Shown here: piece after piece, positions 31,565 to 43,200 of the stretch
How positions within the stretch are numbered: the stretch's first letter is position 1
How the letters are laid out: each line of letters begins with the position of its first letter
Source of the DNA: Pratylenchus scribneri
Taxonomy: Eukaryota; Nematoda; Chromadorea; Rhabditida; Pratylenchidae
Length of the DNA stretch: 64,000 bases
Assembly: GCA_030063045.1 (NCBI GenBank)
Contig: JAQSEB010000058.1
Location: 310,001-374,000, forward strand
Direction of reading: 5' to 3'
The notes under the pieces: model-generated
Database searches by the model: none
Seen by the model: the letters and a program-made list of their open reading frames with translations, nothing else
What the model was told of the DNA's origin: nothing
Made by a program: the position numbers and the translations under genes

Positions 31565-31904
31565 TATATTATATTAATTGTCTAGTCAATTTCCAATAAT
31601 GAAAATAATATTTTTATACTCGTTTTTTATACACCCAATGGCAAATTTTTCAATAATAAAAATTGCAAAAATTGATGAATTAAAATTGAATGAATTGAAT
31701 GGGATGAGTGTGGAGGAATAAAATTAGGTAGGTAAGGTAATATAAGGAGATGTGTGGGCTTTTTGTTGGCGATGGAATTTGTGGGGGTGGGTTGAAGAAG
31801 TAAAAAATGTTGGGACTAGAAAAATGAGAATATTTTGGAATTAAAGTGAATGAAAGGACACGGATGTGGATGGGAGGAATAAAAATGAGGCAGCAACCAA
31901 TCCA
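31565..31904. other. convergent 3' spacer
   Basis: Between the MITE-like element and the CCR4-NOT gene stop. It is AT-rich, then purine-rich, without a recognisable feature. Confidence 0.4.
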
Positions 31905-34137
31905 TCAAATTTGAAGTGTTTTCTGGTAAAGTTGAGATGCTTCCCTGAGATTCAGATAAGAGGTGACAAAATTTTGGATTTCGGCGCGCATTGTCTTTAA
32001 AAAAATTAATTAATTTAAATTAATTTAATTTGAATTGATTTACCAATGGGTCAAAATGTTTGAAGCCAAGCAGCGAGTCCAGGAAAACGCAAACCATTCG
32101 AACTGAAATTTTGGGAGGAATTGGCCCTAATTTCCAGAAAAGTACCAACCTAAGCGATGAGCGGCCAAATCATTGGTGGAATCCCGATCGCAGGTGGAAA
32201 TGCACAATGAAATGAATTTATTCAGAAATTCACCCGGAATTGGCAATGACTATAAAATATTTAAAAAAATAGTATTTTAATTAATAATTTTTCACCTTAA
32301 ATTCGCAAATTCTCACAAATTTGTTGACGGCAGTCAGCGTCTTAATTTAATTTATTAATAAAAATATTTTATTTATTCAAAAAACCTGAATATTGACATT
32401 CATATTCAGTAAGATTTCCAAATTCGAAAAATATGAAGCCGAATCGTACATTAATTGATAGGCCAAAAGGAATCCAGCAATTTCGGGTTCATATTGGAGA
32501 AAATTGAAAAACTAAAATTTTTGTTTAGAAAATAAATTTAAAAATTTTTACTTGATTTCCATTGTCCAATTTGCCCAATATTTCCGGATTTTCGTTCAAA
32601 AAATTTATGAGTGGGCGAATTTCCGATTTTTGGATGGCCATTCCCTGCGAAATCTTCTTCAATTGATTTAGAACACTAAAAAATAATAAAATTAATTTTA
32701 AATTGTAGAGAAATAAGCGGAGTTCGGATCGGATAGTTTTATGTAAATATATTTTTTCTTTATATCAGGAGGAAATTTTTAATAAAAAGGAAAATTTTTG
32801 AATTCAATTTTAATAAATTGGATTAAATATGTGAAAATTCGTGAACAGATCAAGAAAATTGCCCGTTTTAATTAATTTTCCTAATTTCCACCACAGTAAA
32901 TTTTGGCCGATTGGCGAAGAGAGGGTATTTGGAATGCCTGGGGTCGAAAGTCCGAGCCCTGCTTAATTCAAATATTTTTTTTTTGCCAATAAAAAAGCCA
33001 ATTTTGTTTTTTTTTCAGGCAATTTTCTATGAAAAATTTAGCAAAAATGATTTAAAAAAGTTCAAAAATTATCAAAAATAAAAGTCAAATAAATCTAATA
33101 AGATATTTTGGACTTTTTATTTACATATGAACTATCCGAACCCTGGTAATAAAAACAAACATTTTAATGGTCGATTCAAAAGTTGAATGAAATTGTGGTG
33201 GCTGTTGAGGAAGAGGAGGATTTATGGCAGATTGTTGTTCATTTTGGAATGAATTCGGTCCATTTGTTGTTGGCAATGAAGGCGGTGCATCCACTTCCTT
33301 ATAAATATTGGGTGCTACTTTTGGTGGCATAATTTGTTGATTTGGAATTGAATTTGAAGTGGAACCGGTGCTGGTGCCCGTAGAAGAAGATGAATATTGT
33401 TGTTTATTATTGATGACTGATAAATTCATTTCCATTTCAAAGTCTTCCTCACGCAAATTGATGGTTAATGTTTCCTAAATTCGTAGATTATTAATAAAAA
33501 AAGCTAAATTCACAAACATTTCTCCATTTCATTGGGTCAAAATAGCAGCAAATGCATTCACCCAAATCACCGCTTGGCAATATTCCATTGTTTGGCATTG
33601 GCATCCGCGTTGACAAAGAAAACCAAACTTTCCGAATCTTATGGAATCGCCATTTCCTTTTGATCCTAATTTAATTTATCAAATTAATTTAATAAATATT
33701 TTTTTACAGTTCTGATGCAGCAGCCAGTTGATAGACATCTCCAGCGAAATTATAGAAAATGTAGAAGAGTGCATCTTCGGCCAAATTGGCCATCTTCAAT
33801 TCTGGCAATTTATTTCTGATCATTGAAACATTTCGATATTCAACTGGCACATCCGCATTCGAATCCACCGCATTCATTGGCCGATCGCCAAAAGGACCCC
33901 AGAAAGTTTTGTATAAATATCTTCTGAATGATTTTAAATATTTAATTAATGAAAAAATGGAATCAAACTTTTTGCTAGCAAAATCCAAGCCCATTTTGTT
34001 GAGATCATAGCCTAAACGCATTTCATCGTTTTCTTTAATGGCTTTTAGTAAGCCCATCATTCCATATCTAAAAAAGAGGAGGGTAACTAATTAATTAAAT
34101 TATAAGGATAAACCTACTTATTTATATCATCGGTCAT
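31905..34137 (-). CDS. CCR4-NOT subunit(s): NOT2 box joined to CNOT11-like C-terminal domain
   Basis: Exons 34118-34137, 33708-34067, 33518-33665 and 33474 down encode a NOT2 box: MTDDINKYGMMGLL, VPVEYRNV, LFYIFYNFAGDVYQLAAASEL, KRKWRFHKIRKVW, CYFDPMKWRN, as in CNOT2. Exons 32552-32675, 32386-32511, 32296-32340, 32150-32249, 32044-32102 and 31905-31994 encode the CNOT11 C-terminal domain: YFSNLEILLNMNVNIQ, LTAVNKFV, ISLCISTCDRDS, RMVCVFLDSLLGF. The first part can end at the stop at 33121-33123 (293 aa). If a donor at 33160 is used (AAAAT|GTTTGT), phase is kept and the whole reads as one 461-aa protein. Both subunits belong to the same deadenylase complex. The CNOT2 N-terminal half and the CNOT11 N-terminal half are both absent. 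Identity of each domain is firm; one versus two genes is open. Confidence 0.8.
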
Positions 34138-34930
34138 TTCCTTTTTCCTTTATAAACATGTGGAGATAAGAAATGTATATTTTTATTTTACTATTTTATT
34201 CAATCTATATAATTGATAAATTAAAATTGTTTATAAATTAATGAATTGAAATGATAGTAAAAAAAACGCTGGTGCCCAAAGTTCGCGACACGATTAGATT
34301 TCACATTTCAGGGCTGCGGGTTGCATTTTACAAATTTGCATTTGCATTCAGCGAGCCGAGCCTGCTGCCGCGCCGCGTTTCGCATTTAAGATATTTTATC
34401 CAAACCGGTTTTCGCCTATTAAACCCAGCAGGTCAGGCAAAATGAAATAAAAGTGGTGCCTAGCCAATGAATTCTCTGAGGTTTAATTATACAAATTTTA
34501 ATTCTTATAAAGTCAAAAACGCTGCGCTGGTCGAAATCGAAACCGGGTTAAAAAACTGGCGCGGGGTCAATTTACCTATCCTGCTATTTTATTTCAAATT
34601 ACCTATCTTTCAAATTACCTATTTTCAAATTACCTATCCTGCTATTTTATTTCAAATTACCTATTCTCCTATATTATTTCAAATTACCTATAATTTTTAC
34701 CTATTTGGTTTTTTATTATTTCTAACGTTATTTTAAGCTAATTTAGTGCCAAGTTTCATCTATCCTAGGGTTTTCGGCCATGCTGAATCCAAATCTGATA
34801 TTGGCTTTTCGAAATTTTTTAATCTGAGCAAATTATTGGCAGAAAAATGAAAAAAAAAGGAAAAATTTGCCATATAAAGGCAGGGGAATTTTCTAGATAA
34901 AATTAGCCAAGCTATCAATGTAAAAAGTTG

Positions 34931-35030
34931 TGCCACGCCATTTTATGCCGTGCCATCGACACAAAAACCGTGCCATCCGAGAAGAGCTGTGCCAGCGACA
35001 GAAGAGCCATGCAATCGACGATAGAGCTTT
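34931..35030. repeat. roughly 20-bp tandem repeat in fold-back loop
   Basis: Four or five diverged units of the type GTGCCATCGACACAAAAACC, GTGCCATCCGAGAAGAGCT and GTGCCAGCGACAGAAGAGCC lie in the loop of the fold-back element. Confidence 0.6.
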
Positions 35031-35316
35031 GCATTTGGGAAAGGGAACTGCCGATAGTTTCTGGCAGACTATTGGAAGTGAAGGCGAGCATTATGGGTAC
35101 CCGAGGCTACATACTGGAGATAGAGATACAGGCTCTCCGCACGTTATCATCGCTAGCCCAGGGCCAAATTGATCGAGAGAGGATTCATTATTTGCCTGCC
35201 AATATAGGTAATTGCAAGTAATAAGTGGCAAATAAAACTAAAATACCAATAATTATCATTATCAAATACCAATTATCAAAATAACCAAATACCAATTACC
35301 AAAATCTGGGATTACG

Positions 35317-35463
35317 GGACCATTCCTCTAAACGGGTCCATTCCTTAAAAAAATTTTGCAGGTACTATTTCCGTTTGTCTCCTATGCTCCGAAGCCCATA
35401 AGCCCATAGTCCCTAGCCCCTACTCTGATTTAGAGGAATGGACCCGTTTAGAGGAATGGACCC
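35317..35463. repeat. inner 30-bp inverted repeat
   Basis: 35317-35346 and the reverse complement of 35433-35463 share the motif CATTCCTCTAAACGGGTCCA plus ATTCCT nearly perfectly, with an 86-bp loop. It lies centrally inside the larger fold-back. Confidence 0.85.
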
Positions 35464-36428
35464 TACACCAAATCTGGAGGTGAAAGCATAGATTAAGGGA
35501 CCATCAGATCCTTGGCCCCGTCCTCCCGATGTTCGCCTCCTACTCCACAGGTTGATCGCCAAAATGTTTTTAATCGAAAGGCATTTCATATTCGTCAATG
35601 GCACCCCCTCCCCCTCCTCTAATGGAACTCCCCCTTCCCTCAATGACATTCATATTCCAATTTCCAAATGGCACTCCGAATTTATCAATGACACTCTAAT
35701 TTACCTTAAATTTTGAAAATTTTTCTAAATGAAGTCCAATTTTGATCAAGTTTTTGCAATATCCATCCAGTAATAATGTTATTTGGCTTTATTTAGCAAT
35801 TTTTCCATGTAAAGTGCCTCCATAAGAATTTTAATATCGTCAGAATTGCACTCAGCATGACCGAAAACCTATATACCTAAGAAATTGCCAGAAAATTGAA
35901 CTCCGAAAGTCGAAACAAATGAAAAAAAGCAAATAGGTTTTTTGAAATAAAATAGATGAATAGGTAATTTGAAAGTAGGTAATTTGAAATAAAAAAGGAG
36001 GATAGGTAAATTGAAAAAAAAATAACAGGATAGGTAATTTGAAAATAGGTAAAATGAAAGATAGGTAATTTGAAATATAGGTAATTTGAAATAAAATAGC
36101 AGGATAGGTAATATGAAAGTTAGGTAAATTGAAAAGGCGCCAAAAAACTAGCAAAATCTAAAGTGAGCAGAATGCCATAACTGAAAAATTCTGCTGAAAT
36201 GCGCAGTGCGCATGCGCACGCGGCGCCGCGCTAGCCAATCTAATCCCGTCGATTGCAGGTAGGGCAGCTTGATGGCCAAATTTTATATAATAGAATTCAA
36301 GATTCGAGTGGTTTAAAATTGTTCATCAAATATTTATGATATGAAATACAAATACATTAAATTTTCTATTTTTAAAGGATAAGGATTCATCGTTTTCAAT
36401 CCAATCAAATATTTTTTTTATATTTTCA

Positions 36429-37067
36429 ATGGCGGCGAAGAACAATTTATTACAAATTCAAGGAGCACCGTTGGGCGAAATTCCAGAAACAATTGCAAAT
36501 CGAAGATTAATTAATGAACTGAAACAATTGGAGGCTAATTCAATACCAAAGTAATTACATTTTATAATTAAATTAAAAATTATAATTTTCAGTTGTTATG
36601 CTTATCCTTGCAATGATAATATTTTTCATTGGACTGCTGTTCTTATTGGTCCAAAGGATACATTTTATGAAGGTGGAACATTTTTCTGTGAATTCAATTT
36701 CGGACTAAATTATCCATTCGATCCGCCAGAGGTGGAATTCAGAACAAAAATATTTCACTGCAATGTCAATAAGTAAGTATAATATTCTTAAAAAGTTACT
36801 ATAAAGTTTGTTATTTTCAGTGAAGGCAAAGTTTGTTTGGATTTAAAGAGAAATTGGAAATCGAGTATGGGAATTACAACCATTATCGAGGTATTTTAAT
36901 TTAAATTTAAAAATAAAATTTAATTACAATTTTAGAGGTTGATCTCATTATTTTATAATTGTGATCCGTATAATCCGCTGGAACCAACAAAGGCAAAATT
37001 ATATTTAGAAAATCCAGAAGAATATGAAAAAATGGCAAGAATTTGGGTACAAAGATATTCCATTTGA
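36429..37067 (+). CDS. E2 ubiquitin-conjugating enzyme (UBE2E/UBE2D-like)
   Basis: Four exons (36429-36550, 36593-36772, 36821-36890, 36936-37067) encode 167 aa, a single UBC fold with a short N-terminal extension. E2 enzymes carry activated ubiquitin as a thioester and pass it to substrates with an E3. Visible landmarks are YPFDPPEVEFRTKIFHCNVN (the HPN motif is HCN, as in UBE2E), the active-site cysteine in EGKVCLDL followed by NWKSSMGI, and the C-terminal PYNPLEPTKAKLY and YEKMARIWVQRYS. Divergence makes the exact subfamily uncertain. A polyadenylation signal and a splice-leader-type acceptor lie between it and the next gene, 138 bp away. Confidence 0.9.
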
Positions 37068-37081
37068 TTATGTATTAAATT

Positions 37082-37198
37082 AATAAATTTTTTATAAATT
37101 TATATGTAAATTCGTCTAATTTTGCAGTTCAAATTGATTATAATTTTCATTAATATTTTTTCTCCATTTTTATACAATTTTAATTTGATTATTTTTAG
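37082..37198 (+). promoter_or_regulatory. operon-type junction: AATAAA and trans-splice acceptor
   Basis: AATAAA at 37082-37087 follows the E2 stop by 15 nt. The acceptor GATTATTTTTAG ends at 37198, seven nt before the ATG of the serine palmitoyltransferase gene. A 138-bp gap with this arrangement is typical of nematode operons, where the downstream mRNA receives a spliced leader. Confidence 0.55.
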
Positions 37199-37205
37199 CA
37201 ACAAA

Positions 37206-40200
37206 ATGGGTCATTTACAATTTCGAGGATATTTAATATTTTTTCTTTATGCCCTTGCACTTGCTTTCCGAAGTCTATCATTGATTTTGGTGTTGACACT
37301 TAGTTTATTCGTTTTTAAACGTCTTCGACCGAAGAAAACAAAAGATGAAGGGAATCCAAAATTAACGGAAAAGGTTAATTTTTATGGAAAGAATTTAATT
37401 AATTTAAATTAATTTCTAGGAAAAAGATGAAATAATTGCAAATTGGGAGCCAAAACCATTGGTTGAAGAATATCCAGATGAATTAATTCCCAACCCAAGA
37501 ATCATTCATGGGTAATCATTCATCGATTTATCAATTTAATATTTTAAATTTATAGTAAAATGACGAAATATGTTGATATTGATGGGAAATGTTGTTTGAA
37601 TATGTCGTCAAATGATTTTCTCTCACTTATTGGAAATAAACGAATTGAGGTAATTCGTGAATTTATATTAAATTCAAATTAATGCAAAAGGAAGTAGCCC
37701 AACAAACAATTTACAAATATGGAGTGGGTGCTTGTGGGCCTAGAAATTTTTATGGAACAGTTGATGTTCATTTAGAATTGGAAAGGAAATTGGCTGAATT
37801 TTTGGGCTGCGAAGAATCAATTTTATATAGGTGGGTTCAAATTTTAGTATTTAATATATTGGAAAAAATTTTAAATTTTATTCTGATTTGTGATTGTAAT
37901 TGTAATTCTGATTTGCGATTGTAATTGTAATTCTGACTTGCGATTGTAATTGTAATTCTGATTTGCGATTGTAATTGTAATTCTGATTTGCGATTGTAAT
38001 TATGATTTGCGATTGTAATTGTAATTCTGATTTACAATTGTAATTGTAATTCTGATTTGCGATTGTAATTCTGATTTGCGATTGTAATTGTAATTCTTGC
38101 GATTGTAATTGTAATTCTGATTTGTAATTGTAATTCTGACTTGCGATTGTAATTGTAATTCTGATTTGCGATTGTAATTGTAATTCTGATTTGCGATTGT
38201 AATTGTAATTCTGATTTGCGATTGTAATTGTAATTCTGATTTGCGATTGTAATTGTAATTCTGATTTGCGATTGTAATTGTAATTGTAATTCTGATCTGC
38301 GATTGTAATTGTAATTCTGATTTGCGATTGTAATTGTAATTCTGATTTGCGATTGTAATTGTAATTCTGATTTGCGATTGTAATTGTAATTCTGACTTGC
38401 GATTGTAATTGTAATTGTAATTCTGATCTGCGATTGTAATTCTGATTTGCGATTGTAATTCTGATTTGCGATTGTAATTCTGATTTGCGATTGTAATTCT
38501 GATCTGCGATTGTAATTGTAATTCTGATTTGCGATTGTAATTGTAATTCTGATTTGCGATTGTAATTGTAATTCTAATTTGTAATTGTAATTTTATTTTA
38601 AAATATAATTAAATCACAATTTTAATCGAATCAAAAACACTTATTATTGATTGTACTTTTTTAATAAATTTTGATTTAATATTTTAAATTTAATATTTTC
38701 AGTTATGGATTTGCCACAATTTCAAGTGCAATTCCCGCATATTCAAAATCTGGGGACATAATTTTCGCGGACAAAGCAGTTAATTTCGCAATTCAAAAAG
38801 GGCTTCAAGCATCGAAGAGCAAAATTGTTTGGTTGGTTTAATCATTTTTAAATATATATTTTTTTTAATAATTAAATAGGTTTGAACACAATGATATGGA
38901 ACATTTAGAAAGCCTTTTGAAGGAACAGGATGAAATCGACAAGAAAGTTTCTACTCAATCTTCCAATAAATATTTACATATTTTTTTAGAATCCAAGGAA
39001 GGCAAAAAATATTCGACGGTGCATTATTGTTGAGGGAATTTTCGCAAAAACGGCTTCAATTTGCCCATTGCCCCAATTGATTGAATTGAAATGGAAATAC
39101 AAAGTGCGAATATTCATCGATGAATCCCTTTCATTTGGAGTACTTGGACAAAATGGAAAAGGTGGGTTAATTAACTATTCAAATTTATCAAAATTAAAAT
39201 AAAGCTTGAAATTTCGTACATAATATATAAATTAGGGAAGAAATTAAAAAAGAAAAGCGCTAATAAAGCACGCCAAAATTATCACCGGAAATGAATAAGG
39301 ATAGGAGTAAGGGGCATTGTTCATTGCGAGTGCATTACTTTCCGACCAATCAGCAGAATTTTTGGGGTCTGGCAAATTAGGCGGTTCATTATTTATGACT
39401 TCCTTTGCCACTGCATTCGGATTCATTTCCAAATCATTTTTGAATTCCATTCGATCTCCAAACGTAGTCAATAAATCCAAAACTACTCCATTGGTCCATC
39501 CGAATCCAGCCTATAAAAACAACTCCTTTGGAACCCTTTAATTTTCCTACTTGGACTTCATATTCTCCACCAACTCCTTTGTTCGGTTTAAAATTATTCA
39601 CTTCATATTTCTCCCACATTTTCCCATGTGGAAGGTCATTTTGATAGACTCGATAATTACTCAATACCCATTTTGTGGCCAACCAAAATGCCTTCTTTTG
39701 CATTCTAAATGAATGAAATGAATTATGGAATATGTTTCCATTCAAACAATTTATTGTCCGATCGGCGAAGACCCTCAATGATCATATGATTTAGTGGCTA
39801 AAAATAAATTAAAAATGATTTAAAAATAAATATTATTGTGTAAGACCGGCCATCCATTTGGATAATCCCATTGCTGTTCACTTTGTATCATGCTAAAATG
39901 TCCGTAATAATTATTCGGATTTCAATTTCCCTTATGGCCTATGTGTGCGGACCTGGCCGGCACACCGTCATTAATTCTGATTTGGACACATAATGTCCTT
40001 GCACAAAATCCCACCTAGTTGGAATGCCTCCGGGCTCCTTGAACACCCCAGCTCGTTCCATTGTGCGAAATATCCTCTCAGATTGTTGTAAATCAATGGA
40101 ATGATAGCAACGGGTGAACAGGGGGATTGCAATTGTTGCATAAAAATGCCGGTTATGGTCTTTGGTACGCAAATTGTAGTCGTACCATCCGGCAGTCTCC

Positions 40201-43200
40201 CTGTCATGTTGAACAAAGAAAACCTTTTGGAATGCTTCCCGAAACATATAATGTTTATTGTGATATTCCAATGCCTTTGTGTCATTCCCTATTAAACAAT
40301 TTATTTAAAAATAATATTTTGAATGTAAGAAATACCCAATTGAAGGAATAAATGAGATAATATTTCATAATTTCCACAAATATAAGCATTAAGATCCACA
40401 GGAACCTTAATTTCGATTGTTTAATTATTAAATTAAAACCAACAATGTTTGTTGTTTCAATTTCCAATAAATTTGGATTTTCTGGATCTTTCATCCATCG
40501 GCTGCTAAAATCCCAACCGGATTCGGCAGCCGATGCCACATCCTTCCAAATCCTCCTTTTCTCCTCTGGTTTTGTTTTTTGCCGCACCAATTTCACATCC
40601 TGACAAAATGACTCCGGTCTAGGCACATTACTTTCAGTTCTATATTGGAACATTGTGTACTTTTCCCCATTCAAAATCAATTCAATTTTGCGTTCTTTGC
40701 TCCAAAATTGTAATTCTTTTTCCAAAATTGGAACTGCCCTCCGAATGAATTCATAATCATTTGTCGCTTCAAAATATTCGTATACCATCCTAAACAATGT
40801 GAATTTATAAATAAATCATTAAGAAAGTAAAAACATTGTAAGAAAAGGCGGCTGAGATCTTTTACTATAATAAATTCGCCCTCCATTTGGCACAAAACCA
40901 AATTTGTCCACCATAATGAGGAAATTCTCAATCATTAACCGTACACTGTCCGTCATTCCAGAAACAATCAATCCCTTGATAATCCAATATGCATCCCAAT
41001 AGTAAAATTCACGGAAACGGCCTCCGGGAATAATAAATGGATTTGGGACATAAATGAGGGAATGCCGGTCCTTCGTTTCTTTTATCTAAACCCAAAAAAT
41101 GGTTTATTCAATTTAATTTTGTCCACCTCATCTGGAATAACCCTACACAAATTTTCCCACATTGCATTCAATTCCATTGCCCAATTCCTCAATGTTTCAT
41201 CTTTGATTCTTTCAATGTCAGGTGGACTCTCCATCCAATCCTCCGGATTACAACTAAATAAGTTGTATTAATAAATTTCCCTAATTAAAAGAATTAACTT
41301 TTTTAATTCCCCTCCGGCATGATCAAAGTTAGCATCCAAAAATTGGCGTAATTTTTTGGGCGAAATATCGCGCACGGAACCATTTTTTCCAAAACCTTCT
41401 TCAAACAATTTCAAAACTTCACTTGCATTTTTGCGCATTGGCCGATCAACAAAATCCTTCGAATCATTTCCCTCAAGAATTTGATAATAATTAACAGCCT
41501 ATAAATAAATAAATACAATTCAATCAAAGCCAATTCAAAATTCCTTGCCTCAATCAATTTTCCTCCACAATAAATAAACCAATTGTCCGAATTGGTTTCA
41601 TCACATGAATGCACACTTTCTTCCTGAACAAGGATGTCATCTCCTCCCAAATCACAATCTGAAGTTTTTTCCTCCTCTCCATGGCCAATGTTGTTGGAAA
41701 TTGAAGTGAACAATAATAAAAATAGTGAAAAATGATTATAATTTGACACAAATGGACGTGATGGCCAAAAAATGGCCATATTTCTAAATAGTGAAAATAT
41801 TAAATTATGTTCGAATGGATGGACGAACATTGTAGATTGAACGCACATAAAAATGTGCGCAAATGTACGGACCGGCTCGGAAATGGGGACATATTTGTGG
41901 AAGGAAGGGAGGGCAGTTAGTTCGGAATTCCCTTTTGTAAACTTAATCGGTTTTGGACGGAATGTTGGGAGGGTATTAATATTAAGAACCAAGTTCCATC
42001 GCATGCTTTTTCCATGACTGACTAGTTATAGTTCCTCATTTTTTTATGTAATCCTAGTCTAGAGCGGAAACCATTAAAGAATTTCACGTCAGTCATTTTT
42101 TAAAGTTCAATCTCAAAAATTTCCCATTAAAATGAATTAGGGCCTTTTCATCCATAGAATTTTCTAATGGTTGGAAAATGCACGTGAGGAAAAGCAAACA
42201 TGAAAAAAAGATTGGGACTGATTGTGAGGGGGAATTGAATTATATAAAGGTCGTATTGAGTTTTGGTCCAATCGAGAGATCATTCCAGTTCGAAAATCGA
42301 ACTCAAATTGGTCAGAAACTTTTGGAATTGTTATTAAATATTTGGAAAATTTAATTGGGAATTTTTTGCGCACAAGAATTTCATATGATATTCCGATTGA
42401 GACTTGACGTAAAATTAATAATAGTTTAAAATGAATTTTGGCGGAACCATTTATTTTTGAGAGGAATATGAAATGGAAATATTTTTGTTTATTAAATCAA
42501 AGAGTGAAAATCAGTTTATTACTTTCTCTCAATTGATTATTTTCCTTGGTTAAATATTGAATGCGCAAGTGCTCAAAAACAAATTCGGGGGAGGGGAATG
42601 GAGGAAGGATGAATTTAATATTGAAAACACGCACAATAATCACCAATGGAATGGCCAATCCAATATATTTCGATTTTGTCTTTTTGTTTGTTTATTCTTT
42701 ACATCAAAATCTTGCGATTCATTTTTATTTAATTAGAAAGTAAACCCAACTCGATTTTCGGAAATATTTTATGCTTACAATATATGATGGTATTGTTTTT
42801 TGACATCAAAAATAACAACAGACAAAATGGTATGGAGGAAATAAACAACATTCGGCAGAGGAATTATTGGATTTGCATGTAAAATAAAAATGCGCAATTG
42901 AAAAATGAAAAATTATTAAATTGTACAAAATATTTTGGGAGAAAAAAAAGTTGCTTTAAATGATGCGAGATACATTCCAAATATTTATTACCATTTATTT
43001 GACAATCCATTGTGTATGCTATTTTCCATTTTTAGGGGATGATAAAAAGATGCCAACACAATATATTTATTTATATTATATTTAAGAGGGGACACAAATA
43101 TTTAACATGAATGATAACAATGGAATTGGGGTTGGCAATAAAATAATGCTGGGGGATCATGGGGATGAGAGAGGACCTTTTATGAAATTAGGCGACGGGA

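Larger units (their letters stand above)
34290..36260. mobile_element. fold-back (long inverted repeat) element
   Basis: Left arm about 34571-34790 and right arm about 35855-36140 are imperfect inverted copies built from TTTCAAATTACCTAT-type units with CCTGCTATTTTATTTCAAAT. Both continue inwards to a GGTTTTCGGCCATGCTGA-like motif. Outside the arms both flanks are GC-rich (GCCGCGCCGCG / CGGCGCCGCGC) and share GATTAGATT. The structure resembles fold-back transposons or a nested pair of insertions. A piece of the left flank (CCAAACCGGTTTTC, 34400-34413) recurs inverted at 47260. Confidence 0.65.
34138..36428. other. spacer filled by fold-back element
   Basis: This is the divergent interval between the CCR4-NOT gene and the E2 enzyme gene. 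It holds the fold-back structure, its inner palindrome and a roughly 20-bp tandem repeat (separate entries). The open frames here are unlike any known protein. Confidence 0.6.

Noticed and set aside
35413..35649. Gly/Arg-rich minus-strand open frame
   Set aside because: It lies inside the fold-back element and includes its inverted repeat; no protein similarity recognised.
41780..42004. Upstream extension of trehalase to an ATG at 42004
   Set aside because: The extension has no trehalase similarity, and the Met at 41779 is followed by a plausible signal peptide and preceded by an acceptor-like TATTTAG.
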